DNA of 47,564 nt from an uncultured Flavobacteriales bacterium (GCA_913020765.1 CAJWAO010000008.1:1-47564), one strand, 5' to 3'. Positions 25,135 through 34,090 are shown, counted from the first letter of the stretch. Numbers and translations: made by a program. The notes: generated from the sequence alone by a model not told the origin.

Positions 25135-26200
25135 TTTCTAAAACAATAAAAGAATTATTAAATAAAGATACCAAAACGCGGCTTCCGTATATTTCATAGT
25201 TAGAATCAGGCATATTCGTGAGCTCATAAGCTTTTCCATTGACAAAAGCATTCACACCACCTAAAATATTTCTATACGCCAATACATCATTTTTTATTTT
25301 ATAGTCCAAAGGTTTAAAATTACAGATCTCCGTTTTTTCACCATTACAATAGGCAAAAAAATATGAGCTCTCAGTCCAAACAACTATGTCGTCCTTAACG
25401 TCCCATGAATCGGTACCAAAATTAGAAAGCTGGAAATTCTCTCCGTCTTTATAGTACCATAGATCACCACCATTATCTTCATAAACAACAAAACCTCTAC
25501 CCGCCTTATACCGAACCATAGGAAGCTGCTCAATATCGTAAAAAGCTCCTCTATCAAACACAGCAAAAGTTTGTGTTGTCGGATCATTGAAGCATAAAAT
25601 ATCCGTACCAACATTGAATAAAATATTCTGCTGATTATTCCAAACATCTATTTCATAAATATCCCCATTCCAAAAAACTTTATACATATTGCCATTATCT
25701 TTAAATACAAGCAGATTTTCTCCGGTTGCGACAGGCATGTCTAAGTCACGCATCAAAGTAGATAGCATGTAAGATGAATCCTGCCAATAGGCATTAATCG
25801 TGTTAAATCGCGTGTCTTCAAATACAATCATGCTATCCTTGACTAGAAAGTTTCTCGCAAAATATGTGAGTGTAGAAAGCTCACCATTATCCCACATATT
25901 TAAGGTTGGTCCGATCATATATCCCAATAAATGGTCAGAGACTTGGTATTGGACATTGAGATTGGTGATGTCTTTTCTAGAAATACCATCATACAATCTA
26001 AGATTACCTCTAGTATCTCTGTAAGCAACTAGCTCATCGCCTGCTTTAAAGTCCAGTATCGGCTGTACTTCAATCGACCTGAAATAGCCATCCTGAAAGC
26101 TTAGGAAAAAATTATTAAAGTCAATGACTGGAATTACCCCCTGAGCCAATACCCTCGTCCCAATCAATAGCAAAAAGAGCAATATAGTTTTCACGACCAT
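25112..26200 (-). CDS. Exported repeat protein of unknown function
   Basis: 362-residue secreted protein with signal peptide MVVKTILLFLLLIGTRVLAQ. I chose ATG 26200 because it gives this leader; the open frame continues 36 codons upstream without export features. The mature part is a series of irregular units of about 40-45 residues with a strand pattern such as DELVAYRDTRGNLRLYDG, ENLLVFKDNGNMYKVFWNG, GFVVYEDNGGDLWYYKDG and NDVLAYRNILGGVNAFVNG. This suggests a beta-propeller resembling TolB/WD-type folds. No T9SS sorting domain or lipobox is present, so it is probably periplasmic. Overlap with the NlpC/P60 gene suggests the two act together. I recognise no named family. Confidence 0.75.
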   Translation of the reverse strand: MVVKTILLFLLLIGTRVLAQGVIPVIDFNNFFLSFQDGYFRSIEVQPILDFKAGDELVAYRDTRGNLRLYDGISRKDITNLNVQYQVSDHLLGYMIGPTLNMWDNGELSTLTYFARNFLVKDSMIVFEDTRFNTINAYWQDSSYMLSTLMRDLDMPVATGENLLVFKDNGNMYKVFWNGDIYEIDVWNNQQNILFNVGTDILCFNDPTTQTFAVFDRGAFYDIEQLPMVRYKAGRGFVVYEDNGGDLWYYKDGENFQLSNFGTDSWDVKDDIVVWTESSYFFAYCNGEKTEICNFKPLDYKIKNDVLAYRNILGGVNAFVNGKAYELTNMPDSNYEIYGSRVLVSLFNNSFIVLENGKQFKN

Positions 26201-26294
26201 AAAGTTATCAAAATTCAGACCAACTTGAATTACCAACAATGACAATTTGTAAACTCGATAATTACATAAATTTAGGAATCTGCGAAAAGAGCCG

Positions 26295-26302
26295 TATTTT
26301 TG
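26295..26302 (+). promoter_or_regulatory. Candidate -7 element for the M16 peptidase pair
   Basis: TATTTTTG fits TAnnTTTG, 18 bases before the ATG at 26321. The -33 side (TTTAGG near 26271) is a weak match. Confidence 0.4.
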
Positions 26303-26320
26303 ATTCACAAAATCTAGATC

Positions 26321-27640
26321 ATGAATAAAATTATTTTAAGTTTCATATTGTCGCTTATTATGGCCAATGTTCTTGGACAGGCAAAAATCGAGTATATCGA
26401 ATATGACCTCAAAAATGGAATGCATGTCATTTTACATGAAGACCATTCTGCACCAGTTGTAACCACAGCTGTCATGTACCATGTGGGGGCAAAAGATGAA
26501 AATCCAGAAAGAACCGGTTTCGCCCATTTCTTTGAACACCTGCTATTTGAGGGAACTGAGAATATAGGTCGTGGTGAGTGGTTCACCATTGTCACCTCAA
26601 ATGGAGGAAGCAATAACGCGAATACAACGGACGATAGAACGTATTACTATGAGGTCTTTCCTTCCAATAATGTAGAGCTCGGCTTGTGGATGGAATCCGA
26701 AAGACTATTACACCCAATTATCAATCAAATTGGTGTGGATACGCAAAATGAGGTAGTAAAAGAAGAAAAAAGATTGCGCGTAGATAACAGCCCCTATGGA
26801 AAGTTCCTTGAGAGTATAAAATTACACATGTTCAAAAAGCACCCGTATAAGGGAACAACTATTGGTAAAATGGCCCATTTAGATGCCGCGACACTCGAAG
26901 AATTCAAAGCATTTAATAAAAAATATTATATCCCAAATAATGCGGTTTTAGTGGTTGCGGGAGATATTGATGTTCCTGCCGTTAAAAAAATGGTAGAAGT
27001 CTACTTCGGACCTATACCACGTGGAGAAGATATCGTTAGAAACTTTCCAAAAGAAGAGCCAATAACAGAGCCAATGCGAGAAAAAGCCTATGATGCAAAT
27101 ATTCAAATACCAGCAATTCTTGCAGCCTACAGAACCCCGTCTTTCAAGGATCGAGATGCCTATGTATTGAGTATGATTTCTACTTACCTAAGCGATGGTA
27201 AAACATCAAAATTATACAAGAAAATGGTTGATGATAAAAAAATGGCACTTCAGGTCGGTGCTTTTGACTACAGCCAAGAGGATTATGGTACTTATATAAT
27301 CTTTGGACTCCCACAAGGGGAAACGAATCTTGACGATCTTGTTGCAGAAATAGATGAAGAAATCCTTAAAATTCAAAATGAGCTTATTTCTGAAAGAGAT
27401 TTTCAAAAAATTCAAAATAAACTTGAAAATAGTTTTGTAAACTCAAATTCGAGCATTCAAGGTGTTGCAAATTCACTTGCCCGATACTACATGCTATATG
27501 GGGATATTAGTCTCATCAATAATGAAATCGACATTTACCGATCGATAACACGAGAAGAGATTCAGCAGGTTGCAAAAAAATACCTGAATCCAAACCAACG
27601 TTTGATTCTCGAGTATTTACCCGAAACGGACAAAGAATAA
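26321..27640 (+). CDS. M16-family zinc peptidase, catalytic subunit
   Basis: Exported insulinase-type peptidase of 439 residues with signal peptide (about 1-20, LGQ end). The inverted zinc motif HxxEH is intact as H69-F-F-E-H73, and the distal glutamate lies in NEVVKEEKRLR about 75 residues later. R/Y-type substrate residues of the second M16 domain are present (DYGTYIIFGLPQG). Length matches bacterial half-size M16 proteins that work as heterodimers. The partner gene begins 16 bases downstream. The pair is probably periplasmic and degrades peptides left from envelope or secretion processing; the substrate is unknown. Confidence 0.92.
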   Translation: MNKIILSFILSLIMANVLGQAKIEYIEYDLKNGMHVILHEDHSAPVVTTAVMYHVGAKDENPERTGFAHFFEHLLFEGTENIGRGEWFTIVTSNGGSNNANTTDDRTYYYEVFPSNNVELGLWMESERLLHPIINQIGVDTQNEVVKEEKRLRVDNSPYGKFLESIKLHMFKKHPYKGTTIGKMAHLDAATLEEFKAFNKKYYIPNNAVLVVAGDIDVPAVKKMVEVYFGPIPRGEDIVRNFPKEEPITEPMREKAYDANIQIPAILAAYRTPSFKDRDAYVLSMISTYLSDGKTSKLYKKMVDDKKMALQVGAFDYSQEDYGTYIIFGLPQGETNLDDLVAEIDEEILKIQNELISERDFQKIQNKLENSFVNSNSSIQGVANSLARYYMLYGDISLINNEIDIYRSITREEIQQVAKKYLNPNQRLILEYLPETDKE

Positions 27641-27656
27641 TATAAAAAAAGAAATC

Positions 27657-29729
27657 ATGAAAATTAGACTATATACATTATCAGCTTTTCTATATGTAAC
27701 GCTTTGCTTAAATGCTCAGATAGACAGAAGCCAGCAACCAAAACCAGGTCCTGCTCCTAAAATCACCCTAGAGAAACCTGTAGAGCTTACATTAGAGAAT
27801 GGGTTAAAGGTATTGATAGTAGAAAACCACAAACTCCCACGAGTTAGTATGAATCTTGCTTTCGACCGAACACCAATTTTAGAGGGAGATAAGGCGGGTG
27901 TTAGCTCTATTTTAGGGGCTATGCTAGGTAATGGAACAGCATCCATAACAAAAGATGATTTCAATGAAGAAATTGACTTTTTGGGGGCAAATTTATCCTT
28001 TGGTTTTAATGGAGGATTTGCGAGTTGCCTAACAAAATACCACGAAAGAATCATTGAATTATTGGCAGACGCCACAATAAATTCACTACTCACAGTAGAA
28101 GAATTTGAAAAAAACAAAGACTTACTATTAGAAGGATTGAAAAGCCAGGAAAAAAGTGTGGACGCCGCAGCCGCCAATGTTGGGTCGGCATTGTCTTTTG
28201 GTTTAGCGCACCCTTACGGGGAAATTGAAACTGAGGAAAGTATCAATAATGTCACCTTTGATGATGTTAAGGGATACTATTCAAAATACTTTCAGCCTTC
28301 AGAAGCTTATCTCGTTGTTTTGGGGGATATCGATATAGCCTCAATAAAAACATTGATTGAGAAGCACTTTAGCCCATGGCAAAATACCGAATACGAGAAA
28401 ATCAGTATACCACAAGCGAACGCCAATCCTGCACAATTGGAAATCAACTTTGTAGATATGCCAAATGCAGTTCAGTCTAACATCTCATTGACGAGCAATG
28501 TGGAACTAAAAATGAGTGATGAGGATTATCATGCCGTATTGATTGCCAATAAAATTTTAGGCGGAGGGTTCAATAGTTATTTGAATATGAATTTACGCGA
28601 AGAACATGGATATACCTATGGTGCTCGATCATCTTTAGCGGCAGATAAATACATCACAAGGTTTACCGCGGGTGCTTCTGTACGTAATGAGGTGACAGAC
28701 AGTGCCGTGGTACAGACAATTAAAGAGATTAAAAGAATTCAAGAGTATCCGATTGAAGAAGATGCTTTGGCAAACGCTAAGGCAAAATATGTAGGTGACT
28801 TTGTATTGGCATTGGAAAGGCCCTCTACAGTAGCGCGATACGCAATAAATATCAAAACAAACGACCTACCAGAAAATTTCTATTCGGAATATTTAAAGAA
28901 AATCAACGCAGTAACTGTAGCTGATGTCCAGCGGGTAGCCAAGAAATATTTCAATGCAGAAAACGCAAGATTTGTTGTTGTCGGAAAGGGTAGCGATGTT
29001 GTTGAAAACCTTGAAAAAACCGGAATTCCAATCAAATATTTTGACAAAGAGGCAAATCCTGTATCCAAGCCTGAATTTAAGAAACCAATTCCCGAAGGCT
29101 TAACAGCAAAAATTATAATGGACAATTATATTGATGCAATCGGAGGTCAAAAGGCAGTCGAAGATGTCAAGACAGTCCTGACAAGGGTTGATGTTACAAT
29201 CCAAGGTGCGCCATTCAAACCAGTAGCAGTGATTAAAAATATGACACCAAATAAAGAATCAATGGAAATGTCTGTCCAGGGCATGGGTACCATTATGAAA
29301 CAAGTATTTAATGGTAAGTCAGGTTATACGGAACAGCAAGGTAATAAGCAACAAATGCCTGAGTCGGAGATTTTAAAAAAGCAAAAACAGAAAGGTCTTT
29401 TTGCTGAAACATACCTCAACCCTGAAGAACTTGTTTTAGTTAGCTTGATATCCGTCAATGGAGTTGACGCATATAAAATTCAGGTTGACGAAGAGAATGG
29501 CTCATTCCGCTATTATGACGCAAAAAGTGCTTTACTCATTCGAACGGAGAGCACTCAAGAGGCACAAGGTCAAAGTATCACTCAACTCACGGATATTTCG
29601 GATTACAAAGATATTGATGGCATATTAATGCCCCATACAAAGGTAATCAATGCTGGTCCACAAATCATTACGTTTTCAGCGTCTGAAATTAAAATTAATG
29701 AAGGAGTAAGTAAGAAAGACTTCAAGTAG
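27657..29729 (+). CDS. M16-family partner subunit with C-terminal extension
   Basis: 690-residue exported M16 protein (signal peptide ending LNAQ). The M16 fold spans about 40-470, but where HxxEH would lie the sequence reads GVSSILGAMLGNGTAS, so the zinc site is absent. The C-terminal M16 half keeps the substrate-binding loop LREEHGYTYGARSS. Such inactive subunits pair with the active protein encoded just upstream. Residues about 485-690 form an extra domain (NYIDAIGGQKAVEDVKTV, DAYKIQVDEENGSFRYYDA, MPHTKVINAG) resembling the LolA-like beta-sheet domains often added to Bacteroidota M16 subunits, possibly for binding lipoprotein or hydrophobic ligands (inferred). A strong terminator follows. 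Confidence 0.9.
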   Translation: MKIRLYTLSAFLYVTLCLNAQIDRSQQPKPGPAPKITLEKPVELTLENGLKVLIVENHKLPRVSMNLAFDRTPILEGDKAGVSSILGAMLGNGTASITKDDFNEEIDFLGANLSFGFNGGFASCLTKYHERIIELLADATINSLLTVEEFEKNKDLLLEGLKSQEKSVDAAAANVGSALSFGLAHPYGEIETEESINNVTFDDVKGYYSKYFQPSEAYLVVLGDIDIASIKTLIEKHFSPWQNTEYEKISIPQANANPAQLEINFVDMPNAVQSNISLTSNVELKMSDEDYHAVLIANKILGGGFNSYLNMNLREEHGYTYGARSSLAADKYITRFTAGASVRNEVTDSAVVQTIKEIKRIQEYPIEEDALANAKAKYVGDFVLALERPSTVARYAINIKTNDLPENFYSEYLKKINAVTVADVQRVAKKYFNAENARFVVVGKGSDVVENLEKTGIPIKYFDKEANPVSKPEFKKPIPEGLTAKIIMDNYIDAIGGQKAVEDVKTVLTRVDVTIQGAPFKPVAVIKNMTPNKESMEMSVQGMGTIMKQVFNGKSGYTEQQGNKQQMPESEILKKQKQKGLFAETYLNPEELVLVSLISVNGVDAYKIQVDEENGSFRYYDAKSALLIRTESTQEAQGQSITQLTDISDYKDIDGILMPHTKVINAGPQIITFSASEIKINEGVSKKDFK

Positions 29730-29760
29730 TTGACCTTAAGATTAGCTGTTTAATATAAAC

Positions 29761-29794
29761 CGAGCTGCAGGTGATTTTGTCTGCAGCTTTTTTG
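29761..29794 (+). terminator. Intrinsic terminator of the M16 operon
   Basis: AGCTGCAG (29763-29770) pairs with CTGCAGCT (29781-29788) around a 10-base loop, followed by six T. It lies about 32 bases after the stop codon and 50 before dnaX. Confidence 0.88.
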
Positions 29795-29830
29795 TTATCA
29801 ACAATTGTCCCTCAGATTGGTAGAAATCAA

Positions 29831-29838
29831 TATCTTTG
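29831..29838 (+). promoter_or_regulatory. Candidate -7 element of dnaX
   Basis: TATCTTTG fits TAnnTTTG and ends only four bases before the dnaX ATG (29843). A TTG lies 23 bases upstream of the element. It implies a leaderless or nearly leaderless mRNA. Confidence 0.4.
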
Positions 29839-29842
29839 ATAC

Positions 29843-30958
29843 ATGAGTGATTTCATTGTTTCTGCAAGAAAATATAGACCACAAACCTTCGACACGGTTG
29901 TGGGGCAAAAGCCCATTACAGGCACACTCAAAAATGCCATAAAAAATAGCCATTTGGCGCAAGCTTTTTTATTCTGTGGTTCACGAGGTGTAGGTAAAAC
30001 AACTACAGCAAGAATTTTAGCTAAAACAATCAATTGCAATGAAAGAACAGCAGCAACAGAAGCTTGCGATAGCTGTGAATCATGCTCAAGCTTTAACTCA
30101 GGTGCTTCACTAAATGTTTATGAGCTTGACGCGGCCTCTAATAATTCCGTTGAGGATATTAGAAATTTAATTGACCAAGTGCGCATAGCCCCTCAGCTTG
30201 GAGATTTCAAGGTATATATTATAGATGAGGTGCATATGCTCTCAGCAAGTGCGTTCAATGCCTTTCTTAAAACCTTAGAGGAACCCCCAAAACATGCGAT
30301 ATTTATTTTGGCTACCACGGAAAAACATAAAATAATTCCGACAATTTTGTCAAGGTGTCAAATTTTTGATTTTTCAAGAATCAAAGTCAAAGACATCGCA
30401 GACCACCTCGCGGAAATAGCGAAAAAAGAAAAAGTAAAGGCCGAAGCTGAAGCACTTCACTTAATAGCACAAAAAGCCGATGGAGCTTTACGGGATGCAC
30501 TTTCAGTTTTTGACCAAATGATTACTTTTTCAGGCAATGAATTGACCTACAAACTAGTTGTTGAAAATTTACATATACTCGACTATGATTATTTTTTCAA
30601 ATTTGTGGATCATGCAGATAAGGAGGACATACCTAGCTCTTTATTGCTATTCAATGAGATATTGGAGCAAGGTTTTGATGCACATCATTTCTTGGGAGGG
30701 TTGTCAAAGCATTACAGAAATTTGCTTGTATGTAAAAATGAAAAGTCTGCTGTGTTGCTCGAAGTGCCGGAGACCATACAGAAAAAGTATATTGAACAAT
30801 CCAAACTTTTACCTTACCACACCATAACACGAGCACTTTATGCCCTAAGTAAGGCAGATACCTCCTATAAAGCCTCAAAAAATAAGCGCTTGCTGGTAGA
30901 AGTTTTACTAATGGAGCTCTGTTCTTTGAAACAAGAGCAAGAAAAAAAAAAGCCCTAA
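29843..30958 (+). CDS. dnaX: DNA polymerase III clamp-loader subunit, gamma form
   Basis: AAA+ clamp-loader ATPase that opens the sliding clamp. Zero-frame product of 371 residues: Walker A GSRGVGKTT (46-54), zinc-binding cysteines C65, C75, C78, C81, Walker B DEVH (128-131), sensor-1 FILATTEKHKIIPTILSRCQ and the collar domain to about 365. Translation stops at 30956-30958, five bases after a run of ten A. The product therefore contains domains I-III, like the gamma subunit of Escherichia coli, and lacks the polymerase/helicase-binding part. The -1 frame continues without a stop into that missing part (separate entry). It heads a packed operon with menE, a J-domain gene and nth. Confidence 0.93.
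   Translation: MSDFIVSARKYRPQTFDTVVGQKPITGTLKNAIKNSHLAQAFLFCGSRGVGKTTTARILAKTINCNERTAATEACDSCESCSSFNSGASLNVYELDAASNNSVEDIRNLIDQVRIAPQLGDFKVYIIDEVHMLSASAFNAFLKTLEEPPKHAIFILATTEKHKIIPTILSRCQIFDFSRIKVKDIADHLAEIAKKEKVKAEAEALHLIAQKADGALRDALSVFDQMITFSGNELTYKLVVENLHILDYDYFFKFVDHADKEDIPSSLLLFNEILEQGFDAHHFLGGLSKHYRNLLVCKNEKSAVLLEVPETIQKKYIEQSKLLPYHTITRALYALSKADTSYKASKNKRLLVEVLLMELCSLKQEQEKKKP
30942..30952 (+). promoter_or_regulatory. dnaX: Slippery A-run in dnaX (candidate programmed frameshift or slippage site)
   Basis: Ten consecutive A (30942-30951) then G. In the zero frame the codons are GAA AAA AAA AAG, giving the heptamer A_AAA_AAG (30946-30952) in the phase needed for -1 slippage, the same heptamer used in Escherichia coli dnaX. 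The zero-frame TAA follows at 30956. Downstream pairings are weak: GCC/GGC at 30952-30962 and CCTTC/GAAGG at 30980-30992. A single missing A in the assembly would produce the same picture. Confidence 0.65.
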
Positions 30959-31593
30959 AGGCACCTATTGAATTCTTACCCTTCCCTGAAGGATCACTTC
31001 GAAAATCAAAAAGTAATCCAAGCCCAAAGGAACATCCAATTAAAAGAAATGAATCTGATGTCCCTACAGATATTGAAAAATTAAAATTAGATGCATCTTT
31101 AAAGAAAGATAAAGCGCCACCAAAAGCCGTTGTTAATAGACCCGGTATGCGGCTTTCTATCAAGCAAATGCTCGAAAAAGAAAAAGCGCTGAAAAACCAA
31201 TCGAGTGAAGCACTTCCTGAAGAAAATTACACCCCAGACCGACTGACTCGGGTGTGGCGACAATATGCATTTCAAGTGAAAGATGAAGGAAAAGAGACCT
31301 TTTATAATGCATTGGTGAAACGAGACCCGTTGATTGAAAAAAATGATATCCTTAAATTATTCGTGGAAAATCAAATTCAGGTTGATTATATTACACCACT
31401 ACTGAATGACCTTATATCCTTTTTAAGAAATAGCCTCAAGAATCATAACATCAATGTATTGATTGAGCTGATTGAAAATCCGGCTGAAGATGTCAAGTTT
31501 TTAAATGGAAAGGACAAGTTTGAGGTAATGGCCAAAAAAAACCCTGAACTTAATACCCTTAAGAACTTGTTCAATTTAGATATTGAGTTTTAA
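30949..31593 (+). CDS. dnaX: dnaX tau-specific C-terminal region, read after a -1 frameshift
   Basis: The -1 frame is open from the A-run to the TAA at 31591-31593, adding 214 residues to give a tau form of about 583. It begins KALKAPIEFLPFPEG, continues through a charged, proline-containing linker, and ends in a compact domain (TRVWRQYAFQVKDEGKETFYN, LKLFVENQIQVDYI, KFEVMAKKNPELNTLKNLF) that matches the C-terminal domain of Bacteroidota DnaX proteins as I recall them. Tau's C-terminus binds the polymerase alpha subunit and DnaB. The region upstream of the in-frame ATG at 31147 is clearly coding, so an independent gene starting there is unlikely. Its stop shares one base with the menE start. 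Confidence 0.8.
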   Translation, partial: KALKAPIEFLPFPEGSLRKSKSNPSPKEHPIKRNESDVPTDIEKLKLDASLKKDKAPPKAVVNRPGMRLSIKQMLEKEKALKNQSSEALPEENYTPDRLTRVWRQYAFQVKDEGKETFYNALVKRDPLIEKNDILKLFVENQIQVDYITPLLNDLISFLRNSLKNHNINVLIELIENPAEDVKFLNGKDKFEVMAKKNPELNTLKNLFNLDIEF

Positions 31594-32630
31594 TGATTGT
31601 AGAACATAAGGATTTTAAAATAAGCTACCTCGTACAGGATCAAAAAGAGAAAATAGAAGCCTTTTTGTCAATCCTCAGAGATGACTCCTTAAGTATTTTG
31701 TGTAAAACATCGGGTTCAACAGGAACGCCACGGCAAATAGAAATTTCAAAGAAATCATTAGCGGTTTCTGCTCAAAATTCTATCGATTTCTTCAAGTTGA
31801 AGCCAAAAGAAACTGCAATACTTTGTATGTCAATCGACTTTATAGCCGGTAAAATGATGCTTGTACGTGCAATGATGGCCGGACTTGAATTAAAAGTATT
31901 ACCTGTTAGCTCTTCCCTATCAGAGTTGATTGAAGCCAGTGAATTCATTGCCCTATTTCCTAAACAGCTTCAAGGATTAATTTCAACTAAAAAAGGAATC
32001 AAGGCATTAAAGAAATCAAGATGTATTCTCGTTGGTGGAGCTACTATATCCAAAGAAATCGAGCAGTTTTTAATTTCCAACCACATCTCTATTTATCAAA
32101 GCTATGGAATGACAGAAACCGCAACACATGTAGCTTTGAAAAGATCAGGTTACAAGGGAGAGCAATACTACAAGGCAGTAAGCGGAGTCTCCTTTAGTCA
32201 AAAGGAAGGCTGCCTATCCATAATGTATCCCAAAATACAGGTTGGGCCTATCACAACGAATGATCTCGTTGAACTCATCAATCCTTTTACATTCAAATGG
32301 ATCGGAAGGTCCGATTTTGTTATCAACACAGGTGGTTATAAAGTTTCACCCGAAAAGCTGGAAGAAAAGATCGAACCATTGTTAAAGCGAGGTTGTATGG
32401 TAACAGGAATAAAAGATGAAGAATTTGGAGAAAAAATTGGGCTTATTTTACTGAAGGATGAGATTTTAAAGGGTATTTCTAAAGAGACTTTTTCGGGAAT
32501 CCTGCACCCATTTGAAATTCCAAAAGTTTATGTTTGTATTCATGAGTTTTCGCAAACTTCAAATGGAAAAATAGATAGAGTTAAAACAGCAGCAAAAATT
32601 AAAAGTAGTGCCTGGAAAAACATATTATGA
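31593..32630 (+). CDS. menE: AMP-forming acyl-CoA ligase, probable O-succinylbenzoate-CoA ligase
   Basis: Short member (345 aa) of the ANL adenylation superfamily. The phosphate-binding loop is TSGSTGTPR at 39-47, with arginine where lysine is usual. YQSYGMTETATHVALK is the A5 motif, WIGRSDFVINTGGYKVSPEKLEEKI the A7/A8 hinge, and SNGKIDRVK contains the C-terminal catalytic lysine. Compact ANL proteins of this size in flavobacteria are the MenE step of menaquinone synthesis, activating o-succinylbenzoate with CoA. No other men gene lies nearby, so the assignment rests on length and motif pattern. The start overlaps the dnaX stop (TAATG) and the end overlaps the J-domain gene by 23 bases. Confidence 0.78.
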   Translation: MIVEHKDFKISYLVQDQKEKIEAFLSILRDDSLSILCKTSGSTGTPRQIEISKKSLAVSAQNSIDFFKLKPKETAILCMSIDFIAGKMMLVRAMMAGLELKVLPVSSSLSELIEASEFIALFPKQLQGLISTKKGIKALKKSRCILVGGATISKEIEQFLISNHISIYQSYGMTETATHVALKRSGYKGEQYYKAVSGVSFSQKEGCLSIMYPKIQVGPITTNDLVELINPFTFKWIGRSDFVINTGGYKVSPEKLEEKIEPLLKRGCMVTGIKDEEFGEKIGLILLKDEILKGISKETFSGILHPFEIPKVYVCIHEFSQTSNGKIDRVKTAAKIKSSAWKNIL

Positions 32631-33444
32631 AATTCTAAACCTACCAGAAGGTGCGAGTAAAGCTCAGATTAAAAGTAGCTACAGAAAATTAGTGAAGCTC
32701 TATCATCCCGATGTCACTAATGATCCGAATGCACATGAAAAATACCTTGAGGTTAACCAAGCATATGAGGCACTAATAGACCCAAAACCGAAATATAAAG
32801 CTAGTTCTAACCGCCGATCTTCCCAGGCAGATAAATGGAATAAGTACAAAAGAGAAAGCCGAATAAAGTATGCTCAGAGGCAAGCAAAAAAGGCAAAAGA
32901 AATTGAAGTTTTTTACCAAAGCCTTCGCAAAGGTTGGAGAAGGAATTGGATTCGGATGAACCTAGTCATGGGAGTAATCGTTAGTCTTTTTACAATTGCC
33001 GACCAACGCTCAGAACCAACACAAAGAATTGTGGCCATTACGAGTCTAAAAAATTATTCTTCAAAAGCCGAAATTATTACAAAAGAAGGCGCATTTACGG
33101 TGATGGAAAATGAAAAACACTCGAGTATTAGATTAAAAACCGAATTTGTACTTTTTCAAAGTAGATACTTACAGCAAGGTTTGTTTATCGCTTATCTTCA
33201 CGAAGGGATTCCGTTTTATCAAAGGGTATCATATTCACCAACGGGACCTAGCTTCTATTGGGGCTATGAAATTGTTCTTATTATTTCATTAATCCCGCTA
33301 TTCTTTTACATTTTGATGAGAAAAAATACGGGGTGGTTCGTCTTTTTTCATTACCTAACTTTAATTGTTACAACACCGTGGTTAATTTATTTCATCGTTC
33401 AGCATCCAACCATAATACGAACCCTTACATTTGGAATAATTTAA
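32608..33444 (+). CDS. Membrane-anchored J-domain protein
   Basis: 278-residue DnaJ-type co-chaperone. An N-terminal J domain (about 4-62) has the essential HPD at 33-35 (KLYHPDVTNDP) that stimulates DnaK ATPase. A lysine/arginine-rich linker (about 63-112) follows, then a membrane segment near 116-132 and two or three more at about 213-270. No zinc-finger or G/F region is present, so this is a type III J protein that probably recruits DnaK to the cytoplasmic membrane. The start is GTG (32608), inside the 3' end of menE; no in-frame ATG precedes the J domain. nth begins one base after its stop. Confidence 0.85.
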   Translation: MPGKTYYEILNLPEGASKAQIKSSYRKLVKLYHPDVTNDPNAHEKYLEVNQAYEALIDPKPKYKASSNRRSSQADKWNKYKRESRIKYAQRQAKKAKEIEVFYQSLRKGWRRNWIRMNLVMGVIVSLFTIADQRSEPTQRIVAITSLKNYSSKAEIITKEGAFTVMENEKHSSIRLKTEFVLFQSRYLQQGLFIAYLHEGIPFYQRVSYSPTGPSFYWGYEIVLIISLIPLFFYILMRKNTGWFVFFHYLTLIVTTPWLIYFIVQHPTIIRTLTFGII

Positions 33445-33445
33445 A

Positions 33446-34090
33446 ATGACAAAGAAAGAAAAAGCAAAGTATATTATTAACGAGTTGGAAAAGCTTTATC
33501 CTGAGACCCCTGTTCCACTGAACCATAAAGACCCTTTTACACTGCTTATCTCAGTTTTACTTTCTGCCCAATGTACGGATGAACGAGTCAATAAAATAAC
33601 ACCCAAATTATTTCAGCTTGCGGATAATCCATTCGATATGAGTAAACAGGATGTAGAGGAGATTCGATTGATTATTCGTCCATGCGGACTTTCACCAAGA
33701 AAATCTAAAGCAATTTGGGAATTGTCGAATATCCTAGTCGATAAATACAATGGAGCTGTACCGAAAGAGATGGAGCTATTAGAGGAATTGCCTGGTGTGG
33801 GACACAAGACAGCATCTGTTGTTGTTTCTCAAGCATTTGGTCAGCCAGCGTTCCCAGTAGATACCCATATCCACAGATTACTTACAAGGTGGGGAATAAC
33901 AAGTGGTAAAAATGTTGTACAAACAGAAAAAGATGCGAAAAGAATTTTCCCAATCGATACGTGGAACAAGCTTCATTTGCAAATTATATTTTACGGAAGA
34001 GCATACTCTCCCGCCCGAAGCCCAAAGAGAGAAATTGATTATATAACAAGAGAAATAGGAACAAAAAAAGCACTCAAGGAGCTTAAATGA
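33446..34090 (+). CDS. nth: Endonuclease III without the iron-sulfur cluster
   Basis: Bifunctional DNA glycosylase/AP lyase removing oxidised pyrimidines in base excision repair. The helix-hairpin-helix LPGVGHKTA includes the lyase lysine K121, and the catalytic aspartate is D139 in FPVDTHIHR, matching the K120/D138 pair of Escherichia coli. Length is 214 aa. The C-terminal four-cysteine loop (CX6CX2CX5C) that binds 4Fe-4S in the classic enzyme is absent. The sequence reads FYGRAYSPARSPKREIDYI and has no cysteine there. Cluster-free forms appear usual in flavobacteria, so activity is probably kept. It is the last gene of the dnaX operon. Confidence 0.92.
   Translation: MTKKEKAKYIINELEKLYPETPVPLNHKDPFTLLISVLLSAQCTDERVNKITPKLFQLADNPFDMSKQDVEEIRLIIRPCGLSPRKSKAIWELSNILVDKYNGAVPKEMELLEELPGVGHKTASVVVSQAFGQPAFPVDTHIHRLLTRWGITSGKNVVQTEKDAKRIFPIDTWNKLHLQIIFYGRAYSPARSPKREIDYITREIGTKKALKELK

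Noticed and set aside
31147-31593. Independent 148-residue gene after dnaX
   Set aside because: The same frame is open and coding back to the A-run and matches the DnaX C-terminus, so it is the tau extension rather than a separate gene.
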